Of a DNA stretch of 64,000 nucleotides, positions 18,680-28,545 are shown one piece after another. The stretch spans positions 1 to 64,000 of the forward strand of contig JARKIF010000025.1 in NCBI GenBank assembly GCA_029378245.1, in the 5' to 3' direction. The translations under genes were made by a program, and so were the position numbers. The stretch comes from Roridomyces roridus. Its lineage: Eukaryota > Basidiomycota > Agaricomycetes > Agaricales > Mycenaceae. The notes under the pieces were generated by a model. That model saw only the letters and a list, made by a program, of their open reading frames with translations, ran no database searches and was not told the DNA's origin. How positions within the stretch are numbered: position 1 is the first letter of the stretch; the number at the start of each line of letters is the position of its first letter.

Positions 18680-20267
18680 GGTTACTGCCGCCTTCGTGTT
18701 CTGCAGCGTCTCGCGCTCTAGAGAGCAAGGGTGCTGGCCCATCAAAGGTGTGTTTTCGTCCTGTCTCGGGAATGGATTCATCGCGGTGACGATCCTGTCC
18801 CAGAACGTTTTGAACGCATTCATCTTGGCGTATTGGTCGTCCGGGATGGCCTGCGAGCCGTTCTTCAAGAGGTCCCAGTTGATTTCGTCGGGGTTCGGCG
18901 CATCTTTGAGCCACACAAAGCCATGTACGTGCCCACTCCCGCGCTCTTGCCACTCATACCGATACCAGAAATGTTTCACAGGAAACAAAGCCCCGATATA
19001 GTGCTTCATGAAGATCTGCACACGTTGGTCGAGGTAGGATGCAGCGATGTGGGGATTTCGCTCCAAGGCTAGTCGACGCTGCCGGCGGGCATGCGCTGCT
19101 GCATTAGCCTCGTCTGGCCCGGCAGGGGGGATCTCGACGGGCATGTGCCTATGAAGGTCCATCCACTGCAAATCGGCAGCGCTCAGTGTGAAGAAGAAGT
19201 GCGGAGGCCCCTTCACTCGAATCATGTCGATGAGCTCGTTCCTCCGTGCATGCCAATACGCGCGTGTCCCCCGCAGTTTAGCGCCGTACCGCATCATCTT
19301 TGGTGCAATTGACTGGTTTCCCTCTTGCAGGAGCGTGGCAAGCTCCTCTGCGGTGAGTTTCCCGGCGTCATGATTCTGTTTGACGAATATCTTCGACTGA
19401 CTCCGTGTTCTTTGTCGTTGCAGGGTGTTGAAAGCGAACCAAGGGAATCGCCTGTGACGTGCAAAGCGGCCGCCCTCGAACTTCATCAGGTGCGTAAAGT
19501 ATTCGCCAAGGTCTATCTTTCGCTGACGCGGCGAATAGTAATCCGCCGTTCCATCCGGGAACAGCGTTGGAAAGGCGGCCGCCATGTACCCAGGTGTCCA
19601 CTCCGCGATTGGGTTTGCATCGACAGCGGGCGCTTGGATCTAAAAAGAAATCAGTCATGGGAAGAGGGTTGCAAGAAATTGAGCAGACTGACAATTGTTT
19701 GGTCGTACGTGGGTCCAGCAACACGCCCGGCAGCTTGTCGTATCTCCTCCACCTCAGGTCGTTCGACATTGCCGAGATTTGGAATCCCACCGACAAAGCT
19801 TTGACCACCCTCCTCGGCATTGTTCCCCGCAGCCTGCACGGGCCCCGCGGGGCCGGCGTCACCGTCCTCTTGACGCCCTTCACGGCACGTAGGTATTCGA
19901 TCCACAACTGTTCCGTGTTCGGGGAGCTGACTCAAGGCCTCTTCGTCTGGTGCTCCCAGATCCCGATACGCTTCGTCGTGTGCAATTTTGTACTCCAAAG
20001 CCTCGCGGATTTTCTCTCGCCTCACGACATAATCGACGTGTCGGGTCAAGTCGACGCTATCACGACGAATGATGACCATGTCGATATCTTCAGGTAAGCG
20101 CGGCAGCTTTGCCGCAATTTCTGTGATATTTTGCGGTAGATTGACGATGTGGTCATTGTAGCAAAGCTGACGCCCTTTGGTGTAGCGCACTTGCATGACG
20201 GTCTTGCATCGAGCAATCAGCATTTCCTCCATGTCTGTGAGATTCTGGAGTTCGGGTGGCACGCGAC

Positions 20268-21425
20268 CTAGAATCCGTTTAACCTGGGTTTTGGATTGGA
20301 TTCATTCAGGTACGTACTTGGATTCGTGTTGTTCTCATCTGACCACTTACGAACATCGTTCGTAGTATCGGCGCTGCATCTTGTGCAAAGGGTCGGTGTC
20401 TTCATCTTGACGTCAAAACCTTCCTCACGACACCCAGAACAGTGGCCGATCGTGAGCTCAGCAAGCTTTTCATTTAGGGCACGGATGGCTGCGGCTTCCC
20501 GGGAGTTAACAGCGGAGTCCTCTGGTAGGTCGACATCCATTAGCTCGGAGCCGCTGCCAAAAAACGCGTCGTATTCGTCCTCCACAGGCTGCTGCTGGAC
20601 ACCGTCCCCATCGTCGCCAAGAGCATCTTCACCGTGATCGACGTCAAGATGTGTTTGCCCTGCGGTCTGGGCAGCATACCGTGCACGGCGGCGCGCTCTG
20701 CAATCGTTGCAGTTGCTGTATGTCTGTCCACCCTCGGTGCACGCCGCAAGGTCAACGTTGTGATTGCCTGTGGTGAAGTAGCGGAGCCCTTGGGCTGCTG
20801 CAGTGTCCCGGCGGCGGCGAGCACTTTCCACCGTCTTCTCGCGACACTGGGCGCAGGTCTTGTACAGGTCCGTGTCTCTTCCTCCTGGTTTTTGAAAATG
20901 TTTCCGCTTTTTGATCCTTCGACAGGAAGCGCGACTACACCGTTCTCGGGTGCGACAGCTTCGGCATCTATTCCGAAGGCTTTCGCTGCCACATTGTGGA
21001 TAGGAGTCGAGTGGAAACCACTCTTCACACAGCACACAGTCCTTTCCAGGGGCCGGGGGACGATTTGGGAGGCGGATAGTGAGCCGGGCCCGACGATGGG
21101 CTTGATCCTCTGCCACCCGGTCTACGCATTCACGACACATGTCGTGGACATCATCGTACTGGTTGTCCGGGACGGTACGTGCAGGGGAGCATTGTGTGCA
21201 TATCCGATTTTGCACGAGTCGGGGTGCGAGTGGCAGCCGGATTCGAGGCGGGCTAGGTGGGCTTGGTGGAGCGAACCTCGAGAGCACGGGCATAGTGGCA
21301 GAACGAGATTTGGAACCATTTGTGTCAGGAGTAATTGAATGCACGTGAGCGCGAGTGGCACAATAGAAATGCGACGCGTATTCAAGCACAACGACTGTCC
21401 CACAGATCGGGCTCAAACTTGGCAA
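20268..21425 (-). CDS. Helitron 2 Cys-rich N-terminal region
   Basis: First exon region of the Helitron 2 gene, ending near 20318 before an intron that joins it to the DUF6570-like block. It contains at least three repeats of a CxxC...CxxC module: CTQC with CREC, CVLC with CRSC, and CAQC with CNDC, plus CSGC with CTRC near the end. These look like small zinc-binding units, as expected for DNA end recognition. Two start codons are possible (21425 region or ATG 21293, the latter starting MPVLSRFAPPSPP). The acidic tail (about 20560-20650) separates the Cys modules from the rest. The DNA-binding role is inferred. Confidence 0.6.
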   Translation of the reverse strand: MPSLSPICGTVVVLEYASHFYCATRAHVHSITPDTNGSKSRSATMPVLSRFAPPSPPSPPRIRLPLAPRLVQNRICTQCSPARTVPDNQYDDVHDMCRECVDRVAEDQAHRRARLTIRLPNRPPAPGKDCVLCEEWFPLDSYPQCGSESLRNRCRSCRTRERCSRASCRRIKKRKHFQKPGGRDTDLYKTCAQCREKTVESARRRRDTAAAQGLRYFTTGNHNVDLAACTEGGQTYSNCNDCRARRRARYAAQTAGQTHLDVDHGEDALGDDGDGVQQQPVEDEYDAFFGSGSELMDVDLPEDSAVNSREAAAIRALNEKLAELTIGHCSGCREEGFDVKMKTPTLCTRCSADTTNDVRKWSDENNTNPSTYLNESNPKPRLNGF

Positions 21426-21429
21426 TAGT

Positions 21430-22105
21430 CATTATTGACACTACATGTAACTCTACCTGAAGTTACAGAGAAGAAGAAGAAGAATTGAGCGAGTTTGGAT
21501 GGGTCGCAAGTGACCCATCAAAATCCTTCGGACAATTTGCTCTTGTTTTCGTCCTGGCTTCACCCTCTGTCATCACGTGTTACTGTAGAATTGCTCGCTT
21601 CGCTCGCAACCATCATCGGTCATGATCGTGGCAAGAGGGTGAGGGCTGGGGGGATCGAACGCTGGACTGAGGACACCCGGAGCTTGGGTCCTCCAGGATC
21701 GAGGCAGGAAGCCCATGAATGCAGCGATGCGGGATTTTTTACCGTCCCGATTCCATGGGAAATTCGCCGACGCCGTTGTCGCATTTGTTCAAGCGCGAAA
21801 GGCGGGTCAGGTTAGCAGTGAGTGATTCTGGGCCATGGCCTTTCAGCTCGTGGAGGCGTATAATGTGAGCTGCGTGCTGGTCGAAGCGGGGTTCGGGAGA
21901 AGGAGGGGTCCGGATCAAATTTTGCGTCTTCCGCGTCGGCAACGCCACTCCGTCGTCTTGCCGTCTTCACCACCATGCCCCTCAACGAGGAAGGGCGGCG
22001 CATCCACCCGGCGGCAACAGGGACCCTCGCTTTGACCACTCATTTCCTTGAACCTGACCCGCGCTTTGTCCTCGAGACGTGACACAATAGGAACAATGGA
22101 CCGCT
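21430..22105. other. Intergenic region 5' of Helitron 2
   Basis: No gene recognised. A short hairpin with arms TGTAACT/AGTTACA lies near 21448-21468, followed by a GAAGAAGAAGAA run. The Helitron 2 5' terminus should be here, but no clear TC end could be fixed. Confidence 0.4.
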
Positions 22106-22111
22106 TATATA
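22106..22111 (+). promoter_or_regulatory. TATA box
   Basis: TATATA 46 bp upstream of the ATG at 22152, followed by a pyrimidine-rich leader. This supports a real gene downstream. Confidence 0.5.
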
Positions 22112-22151
22112 GGCAGACACTGAGCCACTCCCATCCCTCTTCTCGCATACC

Positions 22152-22951
22152 ATGCCCATATCTGCTGTTGAAAAGCCGTTCTCTCTCCCTCCGATCTACG
22201 AGCTCTACCCCAACTTCAAGAGCTCGCGAGGATTCTCTCGGTACGTCTCTGCTCAGACTCGGCGTGCTCGCATCTAACTGGGGCGCGTCTTTAGATCTGC
22301 AGACGAAGACCCTCTTTGTCTTCCGCCAACTCGTCGACTCTTCCCGCCGCCCCTCTTCCCACTTTTCCCACCGCCATCGCCCGCCTCCAGCGCGCGCATG
22401 CAGGCACGCAAGCAGAGGAAGTGGGAACCCTTATCTGCACCATACAGCCGTCTGCCGACCCGTTCCTCGTCGGCACCACCCCCCGCTACTTCCGACTTCA
22501 CCCTCTCCCGCGTGGCCTGGAGCCGACGCCATCCCTGCACCGACGACGTCAATACAAGCCCGAGCGCAAAGCGTCATCCATATCGCCACCATCGCCCTCG
22601 TCACCTTGCTTTTCGTCCTCCGGGACTACACCCCCGACGTCTCCGAGCGTCGACTTGGAGTTTGACGTCTGCTCGGACGCAGATGCCACTTTCGACGTCG
22701 AGATGCTAGAACCCCAGCTCGAGCCCTCGTTCATGACCCACTCTCCCCATCGACGCCCGTCGCACGGCTACGCGCACGACGTACACACGCATCCCACGTA
22801 CCTCGCTTCGTATACACGGTCACCCACTGGATATGAGAGTATCGATCCGTGGTGTTGGCGGGACACGGTTCCCGTGCGGGTTCACTCGATGGATGTTGCC
22901 AGAGGGAACGGGAAGAGGGGCGCTCGGGCGATATCGTCGCGTCCTCAATGA
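22152..22951 (+). CDS. Hypothetical Pro/Ser-rich protein
   Basis: No family recognised. The start MPISAVEKPFSLPPIYELYP lies behind a TATA box and a short leader. A likely intron (22241-22294, GTACGT to TTTAG) joins GFSR to SADEDPLCLPPTRR. The next stretch looks coding in that frame (RMQARKQRKWEPLSAPY). From about 22560 another frame looks better (PSVDLEFDVCSDADATFDVE, then to the stop at 22951). A second unrecognised intron or a frame error must lie near 22500-22560. The protein is low-complexity, rich in Pro, Ser and Arg with an acidic block. Moderate confidence that a gene exists, low confidence in its structure. Confidence 0.4.
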
Positions 22952-23739
22952 ACCCAGGCTCACGAGCTACCGCGTTCGCGATTTGGATGATCCTAGTTGA
23001 TCCATACACACTCTAATACCGACCGCAGCTTGTGCTCCGGACTCGTCGTTTCGTGGATTTGAAACCCATTATACCTATACTAATGTACTACCAGCGTAGA
23101 TAATATCACTATGGCCTTGTTCTCAACTCTGACTGCCCCTGACGAACTATTGGTCGGTGATTATTCCTTCTCCGCCACGAGCCGAGTTACGACCCGGGCT
23201 CGGGTGGATTGTTGGTGTACCGTGTCGGTTTCTCCATGTTGCTTTCAGCTGTTCGTTTTCCGGTGAGCTGGGTGAAAAGATAGGAATGGAATTTGAAGTC
23301 TTCCTACCAAAGCGGGAATAAAAATGCTAGCCAAATGCTAGCCTAAACCTACAACCCCAGCACCCCCCAGCACCCAGTCCCGAATCGAGCTGGGTGACGG
23401 ATATAACTTGTGACGACGCGCGAGTACCTCTGAATTATTTCAATGGCTCACCTCCGATATTCCTGGATCGAGAGACCGTACAGACGCATGCCTTCGTGCA
23501 GTGTCAGATCGCAGCCCCGAATCGAACGGGCCCATACATATGTATGTGTACGCGCAGGGTCTCGGAGGAAGTGAGAGCAGTTGGATTTGTCGACAAAAGT
23601 GCTCAGTTCCGTCTTCCAGCCCCGGGCGCCCCGAGATGGGTCTGAGTTGGACGCGCCAGCCAGATTGTAGACTGAACGAGGTGTTGCCGAAAGAGTAGAG
23701 AGTGGGATCAAGTGGGAGTACTTACTACTATTAGTTACC

Positions 23740-23765
23740 TAGGCATAGTACTAGTACTATGCCTA
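23740..23765. repeat. 26-bp perfect palindrome
   Basis: Each arm is TAGGCATAGTACT followed by its exact reverse complement with no spacer. A further partial copy (ACTATGCC) follows at once. Confidence 0.85.
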
Positions 23766-23912
23766 TTACTATGCCTTGGAATCCCAGCGCACGACCGAAA
23801 CTCAGAAACAGGGAAGATGCAAAGGCCTTGAATGATATTAATGTTCATTCTATTCGAAGACATTTCAAGATATGTGATCGATCATACAGGCTACGCCGAT
23901 CCATTCATGCAC

Positions 23913-23947
23913 GCTGGGCCTAAAAAAAAAAAGAAGGCCGGATGCAA
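23913..23947 (+). repeat. Short A11-GAAGGCCGGATGCAA repeat, copy 1
   Basis: GCTGGGCC, then eleven A, then GAAGGCCGGATGCAA. Copy 2 ends at 26520. A fixed 3' side after an A run hints at the joint of an inserted element, read on either strand. Confidence 0.6.
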
Positions 23948-25164
23948 ACCTCACCACCTACCATGTTTATCTCTCAGTGTCTTGCGGAGCGCACCGGTTG
24001 CTTCCCGACATTTCACTCTCTACGATACATCGACTCCACACTTATTACTATGACTACACGGACATCTACTATATAAATCAAGAGGAGGGTTCTGTGGGGC
24101 TGAATTTTCTGATCTCCCGCAAAACTCATTGCATCAATTTCCCACATATGTCCATCTGACTCATCCCACCTATGTCAACTTTGATGATTGCCACCAGGAT
24201 GATCCGCATTCCTCCTCGTCATTCACAGTTGAAAGAAACAAGAACAAAAATGAAAGGCTACACACAAATCCAAATTACAATCCACATGCAGCATCTGGAA
24301 TAAAATCGGCGAACTGTAAAGTCAAATTGTAAACTGATCCGAATCATCAGTTGCATCAGACTCAGAGTAGGGGAACGGCGCTTTTGCCGCTATGGTCCTT
24401 CTACTATATAAACGACGATTGTACGTAGTGTACAGGCAGAAATCCTAGAACTTATGCCAGTCAACCTTCATCCGAACTCCTCTCGTCACATCATGACTCG
24501 GACATGGATTGCACCAAGAGGTGTCAGATATTCTTATCAGACCCAAGGGGGTACCACTATCCGATTTTTCTACATCTTGTTCCGTTTCAGTGATGTGGAG
24601 TGTGCTGAACACGAATATAATTAAATTTAGTCAAGAGGATGGGCCGTTCTCAAGTTATAAACCTGCACATTATTCCTATATCAGGTTTATCAGGCGTGTT
24701 ACGACATGTGCAGCCGCTGTCAATCACTTGTTGATCTGTGATATCGTCACGTGCTTAAGTCGAGTCCGCTCCATGTTGGTCCGATTTCTTGTGTTTCTGC
24801 TCTGCTTTTGACTTGTCTGAAGGTCATAATGCATATAAGAATGTCCCGAGACGCCCCAGCTGGCCAAATGTGCGCCGAAATCCAGTGTATTTCCTGATGG
24901 GGCAGGTCCCAAAAAGGAAATTTCCTCTTTGAGAGGGGGGGAGGGTAGGCCAACTTCGCTGAAAATAAAAATTCGAGGTGTAGTACAGCTCGCTTATCTT
25001 GGTACCCCCTTGATCAGACCCATGAACGATTGCATCAAAACTGATACGCGGGACGAGTATCTCCGCTGAGCGAGTCTCAAATCAACGCGACAAGGATGTC
25101 ATTAAACAGAGAATGTATCGAGTGTATATGTACATAGGGCTACTAGATTGATGAATAACGAAGA

Positions 25165-26145
25165 CTATTCCATCCGTTGCCGTTTTCGGGGACTTCGCCG
25201 ACCCGGAGAGCGCGAGAAAGGAGAGCTCAAGGGAGTGTTCTCCTTCCCAGCAGTCCGGCGTCGGCGCGGCGTCTCTGGGAGACGAGACGAGGATGCTGCT
25301 AGTGTATTTAACAATGTATTAGGCTGCAATAGAAGGGAGGGAGTGGAGGAAAAGAGAAAATGTGTCCAATCCTTCTGCAATTTATCCTCTGGGACCTTGA
25401 GTTTAATTTGCTCGTGTTCGGAGACTTGAAGGAGGGAGAAGAGACGGGCATCGGGAGAGAGATTAATGCGCCAGTCAGGGTGGTGGCCGTCGAGATGGTG
25501 GCAGAAATTATACTTCCAATGGACTTGACCACAAGTTGTGTATGGACACTCGATGGGCGCACGGTGGGGACAGCGTTTCGAGGGTATAAGACGTCGAGAT
25601 ATGGATACTGGTGGAGTGGAGTTGATGAGGATAGTGAGTCCAGATGTCGCCAACCCCCCAACGGAAGATGTAGCCAGGGCAGGGATATTGTGGTGGAGGA
25701 GGAGTTGAATTTTGGAAGGATTGGGGAGGAAAGCGGCGGGGAAGCGGCGAGGGCACGGGGGTATTAGGTAGGGAGAATGTCGGTCCATCCTTGAGTCGAA
25801 TGTAAGTCCGAATCGCATCCTGTCGAGCTATGTACAGTCAATTGAAGTCAAAGCGCAGAAACAACCGCAAAGATACACACCTAGGCATCCACTTCCATCC
25901 ACATGACCTTTCCGAGACCCTACACTGGCATTGGTTTTGAATTCCAAGAAACACTTGGGGCACCGGGCGAGTTCCCGGAGATTAGGCGTGAAATTAAGCG
26001 GAGAGTCGAGGGTGTGTTGAGTATAGGTAGAATTAGGAGTGTTGTACAGTCCCGAAGGGCTATTAGAGGCCGGAAGAGGGGTTTGCGGCGTCGGCGGGCG
26101 TGCTATATATGTACAGTGGCCATGGTCTTGCAGCGGTGAATCCAC
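25165..26145 (-). CDS. Hypothetical protein with Cys/His zinc-finger-like motifs
   Basis: Two open stretches on the minus strand. The first (26145 to about 25880) reads MDSPLQDHGHCTYIARPP and LARCPKCFLEFKT. The second (25818-25165) contains CPHRAPIECPYTTCGQVHW followed by KYNFCHHLDGHHP. It ends in a basic tail (SPGRRSPRKRQRME). The CP..CP..C and H...H spacing resembles zinc-finger modules seen in many Agaricomycete hypothetical proteins of unknown role. The exon junction (about 25820-25880) is not resolved: the obvious splice sites do not keep frame. Confidence 0.4.
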
Positions 26146-26400
26146 AATATGGGGGAAGCGAGGTCTAGATGACGAGAAGGACGCGTCTGGCGCGTGTCTG
26201 ACAGTCGCGTCCTGCCGTGTGCGTGTCTGCTGAGCGTGTCAAGGCCGTTGCAAGGCCGCGTCAGTGGTGGGAGCAGTCAAGCCACGTAACGTAAAAGCAC
26301 TGCGTAATCTACATTACATTCCCGGATTTATTTCCTAAAACGTATGGCACCTCGACCTGCCATTCATCAATCATGGGTCCGATCCCCGATGGATTGCACC

Positions 26401-26475
26401 GGATAATTCTATTTGGCAACCCCCGTGCCGGCTGTACGGGGGTTGTCAAGTAACATTCTTCTATTGGGCAACACC
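26401..26475 (+). repeat. Solo MULE-type terminal repeat
   Basis: It begins GGATAATTCTATTTGGCAAC, identical to both ends of the MULE at 51217-59800. A related inner copy (TTCTATTGGGCAAC) lies at about 26459. No matching inverted end with the flanking 9 bp (GATTGCACC) was found nearby, so it is a truncated or solo end. Confidence 0.75.
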
Positions 26476-26494
26476 GGCACCCAGCTGGGTCTAT

Positions 26495-26520
26495 AAAAAA
26501 AAAAAGAAGGCCGGATGCAA
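26495..26520 (+). repeat. Short A11-GAAGGCCGGATGCAA repeat, copy 2
   Basis: Same as the copy at 23913-23947, again preceded by GCTGGG. Here it lies just inside the MULE-type terminal repeat. Confidence 0.6.
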
Positions 26521-26617
26521 TGATCGCCCGATGCATCTTGGCTGTAGCCGAAGTCAGACTGCATTCCAACGAACGTGGCAAAGAGAAATACTTACTGTGT
26601 AGACTTGTGAGGAGCTG

Positions 26618-27431
26618 CTATCGAAATTCGCCTATAAGCGCATGGAGGCAAAGAGATAGGGCAGAGAGGGAACGCACCAGACGCTCGGCCTCGCTCATCT
26701 GCGAGACGCTGAGCACATCATCGTGCCTTTTTTCGTCAGCCGAAATGTGCGCCACCTGGGCATCTCGAAGGCTGAGCTGAGCGGTGTGAATGCTGAGTTG
26801 GAGGTTGATCTAGGGACACCGATAAGTCGAGTCCGATGGCGAGAACGAAAGGAACTCGTACGCTGAACTGGGACGTCGCCAGGTCCACTAATCTCGCATA
26901 CTCTTCGATCTGAGCCTTGTGACGATCTTGTCGGATGAGCCGTCTCAGGAGTTTCTCTTTTTTGATCTCGCTGAACAGTGTTTCGATGGCTCTAAACAAT
27001 CTGGGGAAATCATCAAAGATAAGACGAGTGGGCAAGAAGAGAAAATGGTAGCCATACGTTTCAATCTCGACTAGACTTCTCTCAACACCGTCCGACATCG
27101 GGACGTTGAGGTGCTTTGTCTGATCCCAAATATCGAGCATCAGCTGCGCAGCGCGCCTCGCGAGCGTTTCGGCGTCCCGTTTGTTCTGTTTCATCCGCTG
27201 AGTCGTGGAATCAGCGTAGCCCTAGGCAGACGGACATGCTCGACGCACCTCGCTCATCTCCAACAAGACCAATGCGGCAGATACCCCGGACTTGAGAGGC
27301 GCACAGGCGTCTGCAGCAGAGCGAACGGCCTTGAGGGCCACTTTCGTTGCATCGAGTGCGTCTGCACTAACTTGCTTGGGGAGTGTCGGACGATTTCGAG
27401 CGGTGAAGGGGATACGGCGAAGGGGAGGCAT
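26618..27431 (-). CDS. HeLo/MLKL-like N-terminal helical-bundle protein
   Basis: Four exons (27431-27249, 27197-27058, 27000-26862, 26809-26618) join in frame to give 217 residues. The start is MPPLRRIPFTARNRPT. The protein reads TKVALKAVRSAADACAPLKS, RDAETLARRAAQLMLDIW, EIKKEKLLRRLIRQDRHKAQ, ARLVDLATSQFSINLQ and MSEAERLVRSLSALS. This is the pattern of the all-helical four-helix-bundle domain found at the N-terminus of many Agaricomycete proteins and related to HeLo/MLKL bundles. In those families it usually sits ahead of a kinase, NACHT or repeat domain. Here it ends on its own, with no such partner recognised in the next kilobase. It may be a stand-alone adaptor, or a C-terminal exon may have been missed. 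Membrane or death-related function is only inferred from the family. Confidence 0.55.
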
Positions 27432-28545
27432 AGCAGCGAGTGGGAGTGGAGGAAGAGAGCGAAAGCGAAAGCTGTAGAGAACACGAGGCTGTCATGGGCG
27501 CTTCCTACTGGCAGTTTGCCGCTCAAAGCTGTTGACACTATTTTTGCGAGTTGACGGTGCGGGTGTGATCATTCAGTCGGCGCTCGCCGAGGGACGAATC
27601 GGAAATGTGCTCAGCCGTCGCATCCTCCCTCGGCGAGCTCTCGGGATTTCTTTTGACACCGAATTTGCAGCAGTAGCATAGCGCGTGGTGCATGGATCCA
27701 TGGAATGAGGGGGGAGCATTCGACAGGTGGTGGGCGTGCCAAGGCTAGAAATCTGAGTAGATGTGCTGGACGAAAGTGGCGCTCCGGATCAGCAGAGACA
27801 AGGTGGAGGCTGTTTCGCCGCGGAGATGGGAGCTGGGCTAGCTTGATGCATGCATCAGATAGTGCGACTCGGGCGCTGTGTGGCCACGCACCCAGGACGC
27901 TACACGCCGAGCGGGTTAACATCCGCGATTCCTCGATGGATCCTCGAGTGACCTCGACAATGACAGACATGGTGGCAGGCCCATAGCTTTCCTCCGGGTC
28001 GGCAGCTTGGGGGGACGTATGCGAGAGAGCTCGGGATACCAGTACAATGGTTATGGATGGGGCCAGGCGATGAGACAAGCCGAGGGCGGAGGGGAGCGGC
28101 AAGAAAAAAGGTGTGTGTGACGGTGTGACCATCACGTTTCCTGCTTGTCCCGAACGCTCATCTTGGAATTCGAAAAATAGCACCAGTGAGCCGCTGACGC
28201 CGGAATCACCGTGAACTGCGGTGTGTGCCATAACCATACGAAAACCACTGAGCTCGGCACCCCAACCCCGACGCGGCAAACCTGGCTTCTTTCAGGAACC
28301 CACCCACGCTCGGTAAACCGTACAATTCAAGCGCTATTTGGGGCTCGAAATGCATTCTTGCATTCAATATGGTAAAAAAAAGAGCTCGCTTGTCGCTTTT
28401 TTTGACACCCTCGGGCGCACGTTCGGCATTCAGGTATCACCTGTCCATTCAATCTTCCCTGGAGGCTGATGGTCCGCCCGGATCCAACCCCGTGGCCTCT
28501 TCGCCCGTGTGCATAAGTACCTCAGCACTTCCCACCAGAAAACGA
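27432..28545. other. Divergent promoter region between helical-domain gene and asparagine synthase
   Basis: The two genes start about 1.1 kb apart and diverge. A 222-codon minus-strand frame crosses the region but has no recognisable domain. Nothing else is seen. Confidence 0.4.

Larger units (their letters stand above)
17632..20262 (-). pseudogene. Helitron 2 DUF6570-like and HUH Rep region
   Basis: Exons resembling the Helitron N-terminal helper region. The block 20262-19690 reads PPELQNLTDMEEMLIARC and INLPQNITEIAAKLPRL-type sequence (DUF6570-like). After an intron (GTCAGT to TTTTTAG) it reads IQAPAVDANPIAEWTPGY and then the Rep domain, with FALFPVKHFWYRYEWQ-type sequence and ERGSGHVHGFVWL (His-x-His, near 18930). 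The next exon, 17937-17632, reads VQRHTKCLPGYC and ends at EAAR before the two-tyrosine exon. The 740-bp element lies between the HUH exon and this one. It is bracketed by GT and AG so that splicing would keep the frame. Confidence 0.8.
13001..21425 (-). mobile_element. Helitron 2 (coding region), interrupted by two TIR elements
   Basis: A second Helitron on the minus strand. Its Rep-helicase gene runs from about 21425 (or ATG at 21293) to 13001. It carries a Cys-rich N-terminus, a DUF6570-like block, HUH and two-tyrosine motifs, and a PIF1-type helicase. It has several ordinary introns and two insertions (13333-15436 and about 17940-18679). Helitron termini (5' TC, 3' CTRR with hairpin) were not confidently located, so the limits given are those of the coding sequence. 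Confidence 0.8.
22952..25164. other. Long intergenic region with a palindrome and short repeats
   Basis: No convincing gene in 2.2 kb. It contains a 26-bp perfect palindrome at 23740-23765 and a short repeat at 23913-23947 (eleven A then GAAGGCCGGATGCAA) shared with 26495-26520. A TATA-like CTATATAAACG lies near 24413 with no matching coding frame downstream. Confidence 0.5.

Noticed and set aside
21630..21720. tRNA gene on the minus strand
   Set aside because: A GCGTTCGATCCCC stretch resembles a B box, but there is no A box at the right distance and no cloverleaf.
27611..28279. 222-codon minus-strand ORF
   Set aside because: Lies in a divergent promoter region, no motifs, opposite frames equally open.
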